Shown: piece by piece, positions 24,175 through 37,044 of the stretch
Layout: every line of letters begins with the position of its first letter
Numbering within the stretch: the first letter of the stretch is position 1
Assembly (NCBI RefSeq): GCF_030272615.1
Contig: NC_081407.1
Coordinates: 266,175,574 to 266,239,573 of the forward strand
DNA from: Cryptomeria japonica
Taxonomy: Eukaryota > Streptophyta > Pinopsida > Cupressales > Cupressaceae
Direction: 5' to 3'
DNA length: 64,000 nt
The notes under the pieces: model-generated
Databases searched by the model: none
The model's input: the letters and a program-made list of their open reading frames with translations, nothing else
Told to the model about the DNA's origin: nothing
Translations under genes and position numbers: made by a program

Positions 24175-26377
24175 CTCTGAAAGTCCAGAGCACTTTTGCA
24201 TCCCCGAACCCTGCAACAAAAAAGGTACACATGTAACACTTGCTCCCTATTGAACAATTCCATACGTTTCATGTACTGATACAACATTCTCTCTGCCATT
24301 TCACTTCTTCAATAAATTTAATATTGACTAATAATGCACTAATACAACATTCTTCTTTAACTGCTCCTCTTCCATTTTACAGGTTTTACACATTTATTTG
24401 TGCTTATGTTCCCTCACACTGCCACTCTTGAAATCGATTTGGTGTACTTTCAAGGTTCAGTTTTTCTATTTACAGATATTTATTCATTTAAGTAAATAAC
24501 TTTGTTTTAATCTTTTCATCCCCACTGATGTGCACCAATGCAACCTGTAGGATTATTACTTTGGTTATGTTATTTCATTGTTTGTGGATGTGACAACTTT
24601 CGCTCTCCAACCACTTTGCCCACTTTCACAGGTATTTGCAATTTGACCATTCTGTTGTTGATCAAAATCTGCTTTAAGTTACGAATATTTTACTTTGCTA
24701 ATAGTACCATAAAATCTAATTTGTTTTGTTGTTGTCAACAATACTTTGCATGTTGTCTTTAATGATGTCTTTAATCATTTTGTTCTTAAGGCTATGCATG
24801 AACCGCAATGTTCTTTATTGCCAACATTTCACTCTGCAATATTCACTCTGGAAATATTCACATAAATTGGTGACTTGTCTTCACATTATGAGTTTTTGTT
24901 GCTTACGTTTGCTTCTCCTAGTGACTATTTTACTGGGCTTCCTTGTGAGCTTAACACCGTTAATCATTTGAAGTTGCAAGGTAAAGTTCCGTTTTACTTA
25001 AAAAATAATTGTTTTGTATTGTCTTTTCTTTATAGCCAGTTTATTTTCTGTTACCATATGCTTGCAGGGTTCCTACTTTCTTTCTGTTACTTAACTATTT
25101 GATGCTATCACTACTTGCAGTTTGCAACCAATTTCCAAGGCTATGATGTCTATTGCAAGCAATGAAAGGTTTGAATTTGTAACGTAGATTTTGGTATTAT
25201 TTGTTTTCACAGTCCAAAGTAGTTGTTCTTTGCTCGTTGTACCTCTCTTTGCTCACTATTTACCATTACAACATTCCTTCACACCTTAACATTATTTTCA
25301 TTCGATAAATAAGCTTTCAGTAAAGAATACCATCACATCCAGCCACATCGTTGTTTTAATGGTATGTAAAGCTTTCTTACTCATTCAATATATTGAATCC
25401 TCAACGTCACCTTGCAGGCTTCTTACATTGTTCAGGATATGCTTTCTCAAGGTTTTTAATCTGTACCTATTATTCAATTCTACATTTACTGCCTGCTCTC
25501 TCTAACACCCATCCCAACTTTCAGGTTCTCTTCACTGCAAAGACACCTTCCCATGAAAAAACATCAAGTAAAGTCTTTTCACATTACATAAATACTCTTA
25601 AGATCCTTTCACATCTTAAACAAAACTTAATTTTTACTCTCTTAAAATTCACTGCAGAAAAAATCCCTCACAACAAAGAAGTACTCACATGCAACATACA
25701 GGACAATCCAATTCTGCAATTACACAGTCATCGGGTATTATATTGCTAAAAAATACCATCTTTCAAATTTTCAAGTTTTTCAAAAAATTTAACTTCACCA
25801 ATTTTTTATATTATCCAAAACTGACATATATAAATGATAAAATGATGCAAGACTTTCAGCATAAACATCACATGCAATTCAACAAAAGGCTATATAACAT
25901 GCTACTCTTAGCAACATGGGGGAAGGAGGGTGGATAAGAACAAGACTCTGGGTCCAAGACAAAAATTGGTTGGGAACAATATAACCTACAAGAAATAATG
26001 TATAACTATATTCATAACATATTCTTCATGTACATCATGTTGCATACGCTAGCATGGGGGATGGTGGGTGGAAAATTGTAAAATTTGGGAAAAACCATTG
26101 GTTGGGACATGTATACACATAAATAACTCTTTCACTTTAATAAAGTTTCCTTGTTCAGTTATATAATACACATCACATCATATCTCTTTATTTTTGTATC
26201 TTCTCTAAGAACTTTCATTTATTGGACAACCTTGCTTTATAAAAATAAATAACTATGTCATTCATAACATCATACTACTCATATCTATTTGTATAACTCT
26301 ATTAAAAGCTTCTACCCTTCACTAAATTATATCGCTCGTTCATGCTCCTTAACAATCACACCTATCGACCTCCTGTT
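24175..26377 (+). other. 3' non-coding part of the Helitron
   Basis: About 2.2 kb, T- and C-rich, with many pyrimidine tracts followed by CAGG that look like splice acceptors, and diverged copies of ACTRATACAACATTCT (about 24277 and 24338). Two copies of CATGGGGGANGGNGGGTGG followed later by ATTGGTTGGGA lie at about 25916 and 26053. Captured host exons are common here in Helitrons, but none can be named. Confidence 0.55.
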
Positions 26378-26401
26378 GTTGCAGGCACTTGCAACTGCTA
26401 G
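26378..26401 (+). other. Helitron 3' terminus: hairpin plus CTAG
   Basis: GTTGCA (26378-26383), loop GGCACT, TGCAAC (26390-26395), then TG and CTAG, with host T at 26402. Helitrons end in CTRR after a short hairpin and insert between A and T. The hairpin-to-end gap of 2 bases is shorter than usual. The host sequence TTTATACG right after it is continuous with AA upstream in relic C, so this is the real border. Confidence 0.85.
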
Positions 26402-27979
26402 TTTATACGATGAACACTTGAGTATAGAGTCGACTTGATGCCAAAAGTAGCGCACTTGAAAGATTTTTTAATTAATAAATAAACAAAGTGAATGGTACAT
26501 CTTAGCAGCTGAATAGACATTTAAGTCAAAAGAGGGAAGAATATTGAATATTGTAGTCGCTGAAATGAAAAGTCGGGCCCACAAATTAGGAAGAATTAAG
26601 GAAATTTGTGGTTGGCACATGTCGTCTACTACAAACATGTCAAATTTCCGCATTTGAACAAGTCAAAGGATCACCCTTCCCCGCATTATAAATACATAAA
26701 TCCTAGGAAGAAGCAGCTTTTGCCTTTTTATTTAAAATAAATGCGGCTCCGAATATGTCTTCACGTGGTGTCCACCATTAAAGTAGAGATATGGAATGTT
26801 GAGCACAATTGTGGTCCTTCAAATAGTTAAATGAAGGATAGGGTGGTATGTAATAGTGAGTGTTAACTCATCTAGCGTGATTTCACATTATGCTTTGGGC
26901 GATTTCCGATGGGCAAAGCTTTTTCGAATAATATATTAGTATTTGTATGAGAAGGTAGTATGATGGTTATTATATATGTGTTAAATTGTTTGTAATATTT
27001 TGAATTTTTTTATATTACATATTTTCTGTATAATCAATAGAATAAATGATCAATTTTGAGGAATTTATAAATGATTTCTTATGCTTGTATCAAATGAATC
27101 TGGAATCAGCTTTTTTTCTTATTCATTTATTTTATTCCTACATATTAAATAAGAACAAAAAATTCTTATTACTATTTTTGAAATTTTACATGATAAAAAT
27201 TAAAAAAATTGTTTCATTCATTATAAATAGATTGAAGTAGCAACTTTAGTGGAAAGTTGTCTTCTACTAGTAAAAATTTCAATTAGTTGAAACATTTCTT
27301 GTCTTGTGTCTTATAAAACAAAATTTAACTTGCAACAAATATTTTTTATATGTTTAGATCTACTTTTCATTCACTCTGAATAGATTGAAGTAGCAACTAA
27401 AAGGATATAAATTTTGGTTTGTATCACTTTTTTTTCTATAATATATTTCTTGCAAATTCTACACATTTTTCTTATTGGTATCTTTGACAAAATGATACAA
27501 TTTCTGTAAATGTTAAGATAATTCACTTCTCATTTATTAAAAAACAATTTACGTGAATCTGTGCTCTTTCTTGTTTCAATCTCACAAAACTCAACACAAA
27601 ACCCAAATAAATAGATTTTCTCTCCTCGTAATTTTAATTCACAATCACTTAACAAACTCAATTTAAACTAAAACAAAACCAAACCCAAGATAAAACCTTT
27701 CCAATTTATTTGAATTTAATTGAATACATTTTTACAATCACTCTATTCTCTATTCAATGCAATGCTCTATTTCATCATTGCTTATGGATATGCACACCTT
27801 GCCCACATCTACTCTAACACCGTGTGCACAACTTCTTCTTCCTATTCTTCTATTCTCCTACTTCCTCGTGCACAGGGTCTCTCTTGATTGATTGATACCA
27901 CCATCGATGCCCCCTTTTACTAACTTCTCAACCCATCTCTCTTGCAATCCACATCACTTGCGACAGAAAGGTCTCACCT
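26402..27979 (+). pseudogene. Peroxidase-locus relic A: promoter and 3' flank, no coding region
   Basis: From TTTATACGATGAACAC on, it matches the promoter of the intact peroxidase (about 37383 on), down to TATAAATACATA at 26687-26698. It then jumps directly to the sequence that follows the stop codon in the intact gene (AATCCTAGGAAGAAGCAG) and continues as 3' flank. The junction shares ACATA with both parents, so a short-repeat deletion is likely. Beyond the 3' flank, the next kilobase matches relic C in inverted orientation as far as GGTCTCACCT at 27979. Nothing can be translated. The Helitron has removed or displaced everything upstream. Confidence 0.85.
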
Positions 27980-29300
27980 CTTCCTCTCAGCTGCTACTCC
28001 AATACCTTCTCTCGGTTGCTAATTTATAACATTTTAATAATCTGCAATGTCATCATTTCATATTCATCTTCCTCTATTGATGCATTTCCACATATTAATC
28101 CTCGAATCCTCTACTTCCTCTACCATTTCAACTTTTCCAAACCCAAAATCGACGGGTGTCTCCCTATCTTTATTCCACCTTTGCAACCCTTCACTTTCAT
28201 TTCCATTCACCGCTGGGAGTTGAATGGTTGCACACCTGTCAATTGCAGTTGTTTGGAACCTTTCCATTTTGTACATATCCTCCAATCAATGCAATCAGTG
28301 AGACCACATTTCACTGAGAAATTTCTATATAAAGCCTTATCATCACATTGCATGAGATTGTGTCCTTGTGAGGCATTTTTCAAACACTCTCCTCCACCAA
28401 ATAATCTCTCCACTCTTCTCCTCTTCCATAGATTTTGATCCACCACAAACCTACAACCTCCACCAAAATCCTCTTGTGCTACTTCAACATGCAAACATGC
28501 AACCTTTTGACACAAATCTATAACATTTGTTAAATCCACCTACACTTTCTCTATAATTTCTACATGAACATATGCAACATTTGTGCTAAAAAACTCTTCC
28601 TTTCATCTACTTTCACTAACTCATTTCAATTCATCTCTACTTCACAAAACTCAAAAAAATCAATAATTACCATTGTAGTTTTAGCTATTGCAACATCCTC
28701 TTCAATCTCTACTACACCTTCTTTCTTGTTCAAATCGAACAACTCTTTAACCTTTTTGATCTCCACTCCAAGTGACACGCTATCTTCATTAGATATTTGA
28801 CCAAATATAGGGTCTTAATAAACCTCTACTATAATCTCCAAGCCTACCTTCTAAACTCCTTCCTCTTCTGTTGTACTTTCAACCTAGGAGGTACTTTACC
28901 TGTATCAAATTATCTAAATTCATTACTTAAATGATGGTCCATTTTCTCCCCTCTTTCTTCTTCATTTCTTACCTCGTTTCTTTTCTTTTGTTCATTTATG
29001 ATATCTACACTTGTGTAGGCTCCTATCACAACTTCCTCCTTTTGTCTTCCTTCCATCCAAATGTAAAGTCCCTCACAATCAATGATCTTTGATGGAGGTT
29101 ATGCCCAATCTTATGAATTACTAATCTTTTATTTGAACTAGTCCTAGGGGAGACATTAGATGCTTCTTTAGATACTACAATTGGGACATCTTTGATAGAG
29201 ATTATCCCAAATGCTCCAAATAAGGATATAATGAGTTCTATTGAGTTTATTTTTGGTGATGACAATGGTGTTGGTGATAACTAGATTGATTATGCACATC
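27980..29300 (-). other. Unclassified, weakly coding-like on the minus strand
   Basis: Several consecutive open stretches on the minus strand (29265-29026, 28800-28600, 28539-28207 and 28285-28064) have charged, protein-like composition, rich in Glu, Lys and Val. They are separated by stops and frame changes. This suggests a decayed mobile-element ORF, possibly a LINE ORF1 or gag. I see no zinc knuckle or catalytic motif. Plus-strand frames here look like shadows. Confidence 0.35.
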
Positions 29301-31019
29301 TTCAAATTTTTATGAATTCTCTATGTTCAATATACCTACTTCCTACACAGTTCTAAAGAAGGGGAAATAGGTTGGGAATAGGGGTTTTCCTAAGTCAAAC
29401 CCTAGTTTAGGAATTAACCTTGAATGAAATATTGCAAATATTGAAATAAATGATGGAATGATATACCTCAGATCTACGATTGTCGATAATGATGCTCTGC
29501 TTTTTGAATGTAATCACATATGTTGTATGAAATGGCATGAACATGACAAAACCCTAATCACACACACATGCTTGCATATGAATGATGTAACTTTCTCCAC
29601 AATGGTTGAAGAAGAGAAATGCAACCTTGAATATCTCTAGAAATGCTTGATGATGAACACTTCAATGCTTGAATGCTTTAGGTCGAATGCTTGGAGTCTT
29701 AGAATTGCTTAGATGAAAATGAGTTTAGAAGGATTCCTTATATACCTAGACTTCATAATTAAAATCACCTTTAGGTCGACTTAAAATTAATATATTTTTG
29801 CACAAAGTTAAATTTGAATAGGATAAGACTGTGCAATCATCCTCCCAAAATTTGGGGAAAAAATCACAGGACCGTTGTGGTGGGCACCTTGGTCCCAATC
29901 ACTTTTTTCCAAATTTCTAGGGATGCGAGCTATCGTGATTATAATGCTAAATCCAACTCAGTGGCTCAATCCAAGATGTGTAGATATGCAAAATATTCTT
30001 TGAAAGTTGAAATTATGGCAATATTAAGGATAACTTGGGATAAAATGATAAAGGGTACACCTAGAATTAAGGGCCCAAATAATCTTGAGTGTGATGATGT
30101 AATAAAGTGTAATAAGACCCATAATATTGAATTAAATATTAATTAATTTTAATAAAGGTCCTATAATTCATAGAGGAGAGGGAAATACTAAAATGGGTGC
30201 TAGGAGAGTGTGAAATTGGATACACTAATAAAGGGTGTACAATTTATGATGCTACAATATTATGTTTTTTACGACTTGGTTTAAACCCCTTGCCACCATA
30301 TTTTGTACCCTTAGCAAGGTCATACTTGCCTCTGTACTCATTGTCAGATCTTTGTTCGTCCTACCTCCTGCTAGTTTTTTCGTTGTCTCTACATGTTCTG
30401 CACCGTCACCACCAAGTTGCCAACCCGTGGCTTTCCCTGTAGCCTCCTTGGATTCTCTACCCTTTTTGACAGCCATAAAGTGACCACCACTCCAACACCA
30501 GTAGTCACTACCTAGTGGCCCATGCTTATCAGTTTTCATGCGACATCAGTTGATTTGCCTGAGATAGGTCATGCAACACATCATTAGTTGTTGGAGTCTA
30601 CAAACGCAATGCTCAATGAGCATCAACTCACCAAAACACATGGTAGATTCCTATTTGTTTGTATAACACTCAGTTAGTGCCCTATCAGCTTGCCACACAG
30701 GCATATGATCACCACCTCAAACTGACATGCATACCAATCATACGACCACGTTAACCAGCCATATAGTCCAGTCACTAGCCACATCGACATCTGTACCCTA
30801 CCAAATCAATACCATGCAGATTTCATACTGGCACATGGCACATTTTGGTTGGTCTATATAGTGCATAGTCAGCTTGCCTATGTCATCATTCGTATGGTTG
30901 ATGTCAACATCTATACAACCATGCATTGGGGGTATTTTGGTCATGATGGCCATATGACCATCAAGTTGAAGCTTGTGAAATGTTGATGTCAACACATTTT
31001 TTGAACCTTTTTACTCCTC
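29301..31019. other. Unassigned intergenic sequence
   Basis: No frame resembles a known protein, and none has a plausible start context with conserved motifs. Short repeated words (CCATATGACCAT, TTGATGTCAACA) near 30900-31000 suggest old repeat debris. Confidence 0.4.
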
Positions 31020-31619
31020 TCCAATTAGCTTTTTGATTTTGTAGTCCAACTTTGAAGGCTCATATCTTGATCATTTTGAAGCCTATTTCAATGCAATTTT
31101 CCGTGCTCTCTGCAATGGTGTAGTTAGTTTTTTATTTTGGCAGATAGATTTTTTTATAATTTTTAGTTTTTCACAATTGTACCTGTCCAATCCTCAATTC
31201 TACAACTCCCCGGGCTTCGTTTAGGTTCGTAAGACCTCATTTTTAACTGTCATTTTTTTGAAAGTGCATAATTTTTCATCTACTTTTGCATGGTGCTATG
31301 ATTTTTTCACCATTTTGAGTAGAAATTGTACTTGTAGTATTTGGTCTTTTTGGCCTATTTGGTACTTGTAATTTGCTTAAATCTCAGTTTAGATCTCTTG
31401 CATTATTGGTTTGAGTCTTGTATATCATATTTGAGGAAGTTGTAGTCTTGAAATTAGAAGCCCACTTTGACCTTATTTACAAGTGGCCCATTGTACATGC
31501 ACTAAGTATAAAGTGCCAAATCATCATTTTGAGGGGTTTCTTTGATTGAGTGAATTTGGTGGGGTTTATTGTGTGATTGTGCCTCTCTGGTCCTTGTGCT
31601 CTTTCATTTTGTTTCTATG

Positions 31620-32460
31620 GGTTCTCCTAAATTTCCACTTTTGACTCCACATAACTATGCTTCTTGGAAAATTGATGTTTGGAGTGAGTTAATGGAAAAA
31701 GGATTAACTCACTATATTGATGGAACTTGTATCAAACCAGTTGGTTCTAAAGATGATCCTAATGCTTAAATGGAATGCCTCACTAAAAACACTATGGCTC
31801 TTGGAACTTTGAGGAAGTATGTATCAAAAGATCTCATCTTTCACATTGAAAAGTGTAAAACAATTAAGGATGCTTGGGATATCTTGGGTAAAAATTTATA
31901 TGGCCAAATTGATGAGATTAGGGGCTATCAACTTGATAATGATCACACTATGTTGGATCACAAGAATTTAGATAGAATCCAAGACTTTGTCACTAAGGAA
32001 AATGAGCTAAGAGCGCAGCTTAAGGATTGTGGCATTGACAAGAAGGATACACATTTGGTCTACAGTTTGCTGGGAAAGCTCCCTTTACAATATGCAACAT
32101 TTGTTTCTAACTTCCAAACCCACTTCTTAATAGTGGGCAGTTCTTTCATTATATCCTTATTTGATGCATTCATAGAAATGTTGACGTTAGAGCAGTCCAA
32201 GTTAATGAGCATGGGGATTCTCAAGTCTTCAAAGTCCAAGGATTTGGTGGCTAATCAAAGGAATAAAAGGAATCAAGGGAATGACAAGAACCAAGAGTAG
32301 TCAAAGCCACAATAAGATAGAGCATGATCATCCTTTTCACAAAAAGTCGATTCTACATCCTCACCTAAGGGGAAATCATAAAAGGAGAAGCTTTTTTGTG
32401 CATATTGAAAGAAGTCAAGACATGATGAACACCATTGTTACAAGAAGGATATTGATGAAT
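31620..32460 (+). pseudogene. copia gag (UBN2-type), broken
   Basis: Starts at ATG 31620. Copia gag features include NYASWKIDVWSEL near the start, W at DAWDIL, and the LLGKLPLQYATFV helix. The register holds from 31620 to beyond 32400 but is cut by TAA 31767, TAG 32298 and others. The nucleocapsid knuckle at 32397-32438 reads C-A-Y-stop-KKSR-H-DEHH-C, so the second Cys codon of the CCHC motif is now TGA. The family packs element RNA. Confidence 0.75.
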
Positions 32461-32639
32461 TGAAACATCTTCTTGAAAAGAATAGAATCAGTTTGCCTTC
32501 TAGAATGTCTACTTTAGCTTCTTCTTCCAAAGAAAAGGAAATTGATAAAGGAAGCATCAAAATTTTGGTAGAAGTAAAGGACAAGCACATTGTACCACTA
32601 CAAGTCATGTAATTTGAGGAGATGGCTTCTAGATTGAGG

Positions 32640-33282
32640 AGCTTCTCATCATATGGCATCTTCACAGTCTATATTCTCTTCATTTCAGCCTTGCAACATG
32701 CCACCAATTTTTATAGGAAATCATACATATATGAATGTGATTGGGAAAGGATATATTGCTATTGGGGATAACTCCTTCAATGATGTATTGTGTGTACCTC
32801 ATTTGACAAACAATCTTCTTCCCATCTATCAAATCAATCATGGAGCAACAAGGAAAATTGTGAAGTTCACACTTGATTTAGTTATCATTAGAGACTTGGA
32901 GAGTAGAGCTATCATTACTATCGAGGTGGTGGATCATGCATCTTGGTTGTACTCCTTTGTAGATTTTGTTCCTAGTGATGAGTTTGATTCTTCACATGAT
33001 GATCACACTTATTGTAAGGATTTTGATATCAAGGAGAACTTTGGTTACTTGAACTTGGGTGTTCTCACATGTGACCTAGTTCTTGAGCCTTGCATTTCAT
33101 CTCCTCTCATTGATATCACAAATACTATTGCACTTGATGATGCTTATGTTGCTATAATTTTGGCTTCTTGTGATTCATTGCAGGAAGATATACCTTGTCT
33201 TCCAGATACAGTTCCTTGGGATGACTACTTGACAAACATTACAAGTTTGTTTGTGGTCCTACATTGCCAATTTGGGAGATAG
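32640..33282 (+). pseudogene. copia protease region, degenerate
   Basis: An open frame from 32653 carries the phrase FIGNHTYMNVIGKG and then GDNSFNDVLCVPHLTNNLL. This is the conserved text after the protease active site in plant copia polyproteins, where VPxLxxNLLS marks the protease-integrase border. The catalytic DSG part would lie just upstream but is lost among stops. The C-terminal half of this frame is rich in Asp and does not match integrase. Confidence 0.65.
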
Positions 33283-34010
33283 ACATCATTGATGATATTC
33301 ATCTTCTTTTTTATGGAGATGATCCTTCTTTAGTTGTTGTGAGGGAATATTTTGACCCTCTTGTTCATTCTCTACATGATTGTGAATGCTTATGTACATT
33401 TAAAGGGGGTCTCTTTATCTTTATAGGAGACACTTGAGTCTTTGGATCATGTTCTACATTCATCTTCACTATATCTTGGATTGTCCTTTTCAACAATGTG
33501 GACTAGTACACCTAATTTGGAAGACACAACTTTTAGCATCGACATGGGGACACTTGAGCGGTTTTCAGAGACTCCATACATCTTGAGGTTTCTTCTTACA
33601 TCTTCCTTTCAGGATTGGGTAAAATTCCTGGAAACACCTTTGGTTTTGTTTCTTCCTAAGGGGAAGAAGAGTGTTTGATGATCATGGAGCAACTTCTTCA
33701 TTTAGTTTCAAGCTTCTACCATTGGTGCACATTCTACATTGAGGGGGGCATACTCTCTTCTTCTCTCTTATGGGGTGGCCTTTTTCATCACATGGGGTTT
33801 TGTCCTTCTTCTTTGAGAGTTCTTTTATATTTTCATCTCTCTTTTGGGGGGATTTTTTCCCATTGGGTCTCCCTTTCTCCATTTGTGAGAGATTGCATTC
33901 CTTTGCTTGCATTGCATTTGTACACAGGTACCTATCATGGCCTTGTAGCCGAGATCCAATTAGCTTGAGTCTACATTCCCCTAAGTTGCACTTAAGGGGG
34001 GAGGGGGGGG
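33283..34010 (+). other. Post-protease remnant and polypurine tract of the copia derivative
   Basis: T-rich, without integrase or RT motifs. It ends in a long G run (about 34000-34010) directly before the LTR, as expected of a polypurine tract. Small open frames here are not protein-like. Confidence 0.5.
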
Positions 34011-34415
34011 GTTGGTGTAAATTATGTCTCATAATTACACTTTACTTAAGTTGACTTAGGATAATGCATTCATATTAGTTTGCATATGAGACACTTAGGG
34101 AAGTGTGCATCTAGGGAACATGGTTGTAGGATAACTTCCACCTTTTGTGGTCTTATCTTGTTGTTACATTCCACCTTTGGTGGGTGATCCACCTCTTGTG
34201 GAATACTTTATATTAATTATCCTATCTAACCTCACCTACCCTTGTTTCTCATTGGTCCACATGTCATGATCATGTGCTCACATATCCATATGGCCTTGCC
34301 TTTATAAGCATGCTCATCTTCATTGTATGGTTTATCCATTTGATCATATTTTGTATCTTGATAGGAATATAGTTTGTTCTTATCAATCTTTTGTCTCTCC
34401 TGTTTGTGCTATTCA
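34011..34415 (+). repeat. 3' LTR of the copia derivative
   Basis: Begins about TTGGTGTAAATTATG after the polypurine tract and ends about GTGCTATTCA. It contains CCTTTATAAGCATGC (TATA-like, about 34300). The borders are inferred because no second copy lies in the window to align. Confidence 0.55.
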
Positions 34416-34442
34416 TTGAGCTCTAGATCTTGGTTTTTTTTA

Positions 34443-36050
34443 ATCTAAATCTTACAAATTTGAATATTTTGCACCTTATGAGAAATTGCTAGCTTAAGAC
34501 CTAATATAAGTGCTAAAGCTTCAATAGTATTGTTAGTCCCTAAGAGTAACTTAGAAGCCAATGTTGCAATAATTTTACCTATACAATCTTTGAATGATAG
34601 TCTTTGCCATCGAAGGATAGGGATTTCTTCTTAAGGACCCATCAAAACTCAATCTAAAGAAGCCTTCATCTAGGGGCCTCCATTTGATATTCTTTTTGTT
34701 GGGTTTAATGGCCTTATTTATCAATAGTCTGCCTTTGAAATGTAAAGAAACGGAGGGCCAGTTAATTTAAAAATACATGAATCCTCAAAGGTAAACAAAG
34801 AGGAAATATTTTTGGTTCTTGTTATGTATGCCTTTACACATTCAAAATTTGAAGACATAATATTTTCAAAAACTTGATGTACTATTTGTTCTTTCTTCCT
34901 AAAAATTCTCTTATTCCACCGCTACCAAATATTCTAGATAAGTATTAAAGGAGACACTCTCTAGATCACTGCAGAAAAGAAGTCTTTGTATAGTAGAGGC
35001 CAAGCTTGAAAAAGATTCAACAATGAATTAGGTAGTGGAGTGACCCAATTAAGCTTTCCTTACAACCAACACCAACATGATTGAGAAAATGGACAATGGA
35101 GTAGTAAATGATCCATTGATTCCTTTTAATGATTACAGAGAACACAATTGAAATTGGGAGAAATCCCCAATTTTGATAAGGAACTAGTTATAATTTTATT
35201 GTTTAAGGGCAACCATGAGAATGCCCATGCCTTTGGAAGTACAACATCATTCCAACAAAAAATATATGTTTTGGACTTTGCACCGACTCCTTGAGATCTC
35301 AATGATAAATAACCTTGTCTAACCAAATACTAGCCTGATTTATTAGGGGTCCAAATCAAAAATACTGAATTTGGTGAAAGGAAGAGTGGTCCACCTTTAA
35401 GGATATTGGAAAGAATGTGTTTCTAACTTGAAGGAAAAGGTAAATGAGAAAAATCCTTCCACTAATAGGAGCTAATAACATCTATGTATGAAACATGGAA
35501 GTAATCTTTGACCTTGAAGACCCAAGACTAATGCATAACTTCTTTTTCTCTTATAAGTCTTGTATATTCTCCAGAGGGGCTCCAATCTAGAATTCCTCCC
35601 AAAACAACTCTTTGTCTCCAAATTGAATAACCCATGACAAATATGACAAGATGACCCCTCTACTTTAAATTATAAAATTCCACATATTAGATCCTTTGGG
35701 AGGGTTGGCAAGTGTAAAGATCCTTTCAAGTTTATGAGTATCAAGATACTTATGTTGTATTATTTGGGCTCATTTCAATTTCAAATTATTATATAAGTTC
35801 CAGGCTAATTTAGCACCCAAACTTAAGTTTTTATCATCTAGATTATGTATTCCTAATCCACCTTCCCACTTTGACTTACTAATATTATCCCATGATATTA
35901 AAGGAAGCTTTGTTTTATTATCCAAATTTCCCTTCCACAAGAAATGCCTCGAGTGTTTTTCACTAGCACCAAGGACCCCTTTCAAAGCTTGTAAGACTGT
36001 CATAAAGTAATTTGAAATAAAACTTAACACTAATTTAATTACCAAAGTTA
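34443..36050 (-). pseudogene. LINE (non-LTR) ORF2 fragment: end of RT, zinc-binding domain, RNase H
   Basis: Read on the minus strand, 36045-35770 carries the conserved region after the RT core of plant L1 elements (SRHFLWKGN, PLISWDNI, EGGLGIHNL). Next, 35326-35070 holds the zinc-binding RVT domain (LPKAWAFSWLPL, then CVLC and DHLLLHC with CW). Last, about 34690-34470 has RNase H words (FDGSLRRNPYPS, then EALALILGLKLAISHK). Several frame changes and stops separate them. The 5' side stops abruptly near 36050, typical of 5'-truncated LINEs. The 3' side ends inside RNase H next to the copia LTR. Confidence 0.82.
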
Positions 36051-36234
36051 TTTAATCTATTGAAGTTAATTTGTTAAAGTTAATAATTTATTAAATTTAT
36101 TCTATTAAATTTATTTTATAAAAATCATAAAAGTTTTCTTTCAAACTTTAAAATAGTAAACTCTTTGTAAATGCCTAAATTTGATGAGCACTGGAGGCCA
36201 CATTCCAAATATATATTGAAAACCAAACAAAGAA

Positions 36235-36266
<32 letters not shown>

Positions 36267-37044
36267 GTGTGTGTGTGTGTGTGTGTGTTTGATTAAACTT
36301 TGAGAATAAAAAATATTAAGGGAATGTAGTAGTAAAAAAATTATAAATTTTGATGAACAAATATCTTTAACCTCAGTGATGCCCTCCAATGATGTGTAGG
36401 TAATAGTGGTTGCACATCATTAACATTATATCATATGTCTCCACAGTTCAATACGTTGGACGAAAAGTATTTTGGCAACAACCGTTCTCAATGCAAGTGA
36501 AAATAGGAAAAGAATAGATGATTGAAAATAGTTTAGGAGCATGAAACAATGGTATAGGGATGTGAGATAATGGTATAGGGGCAATTTAATCTATATAGCC
36601 TTAATTTTAATATGTTTTCAATTATAAAATTATAAGTATAATTTATTTAATTTTTATTATTTATAATAGTTTTAATCTTTTTAAATAATCTAAATTTTCA
36701 TATATTTTTAATAATTTAAATTTTAATATTAAAATTTATATTTTTTAAAAGATTTAAGATTATAAATATATGCTTTTCATACAATAATTTTTTCATAATA
36801 CCTTAAAAAATCATATAATATTTTAAAACACAATAGTGAAGATAGTAAACGACACAATGAATACGTCCGAATGGACTTGACAAATGAACAGTAATGTGAA
36901 TTATATGTCTATAAATAATACAAAAGATATTTGTAAAATATGAAAATAAGAACTTACGATTATCTATCCAGTCATCTAAAAAGCAAACCCTAACCCTAAG
37001 AAGAGAATACTCCTTTAAAGTTTGCTTTTTAAGTGGCTACGGGT
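36051..37044. other. AT-rich non-coding stretch
   Basis: Mostly A/T with no plausible gene. It contains the microsatellite at 36235-36288. Confidence 0.6.
36235..36288. repeat. (AT)n(GT)n compound microsatellite
   Basis: About 14 AT dinucleotides followed by about 12 GT dinucleotides, uninterrupted apart from one T. Confidence 0.95.

Larger units (their letters stand above)
16280..26401 (+). mobile_element. Helitron with RPA1-like and Rep-helicase genes (left end not located)
   Basis: A rolling-circle transposon. It carries a Rep (HUH, two-tyrosine) plus PIF1-type helicase gene at 19698-24174 and, upstream on the same strand, an RPA1-like gene, the usual partner in plant Helitrons. The 3' end is a 6-bp-stem hairpin followed by CTAG at 26398-26401, with host T next. 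The junction is confirmed by relic C at 56021-56060, where the same host sequence is uninterrupted. The left end is not seen: the upstream half of the host site does not occur at 13910-16280. Either the Tat elements sit inside the Helitron or the left flank was lost. The start given is only that of its first gene. Confidence 0.88.
31020..34415 (+). mobile_element. Ty1/copia-derived element with gag and protease but no integrase or RT
   Basis: Order on the plus strand: leader, copia gag with zinc-knuckle remnant, protease-type segment, non-coding stretch, polypurine tract (AAGGGGGGAGGGGGGGGG near 33994-34011) and a 3' LTR of about 400 bp. Integrase, RT and RNase H, which should lie between protease and LTR, are absent. 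The remaining 700 bases show none of their motifs. No 5' LTR matching the 3' LTR is seen near 30000-31500. It looks like an internally deleted, non-autonomous copy that also lost its 5' end. Confidence 0.65.

Noticed and set aside
36235-36288. Compound microsatellite as a replication origin or regulatory element
   Set aside because: Nothing beyond simple repeats supports it.
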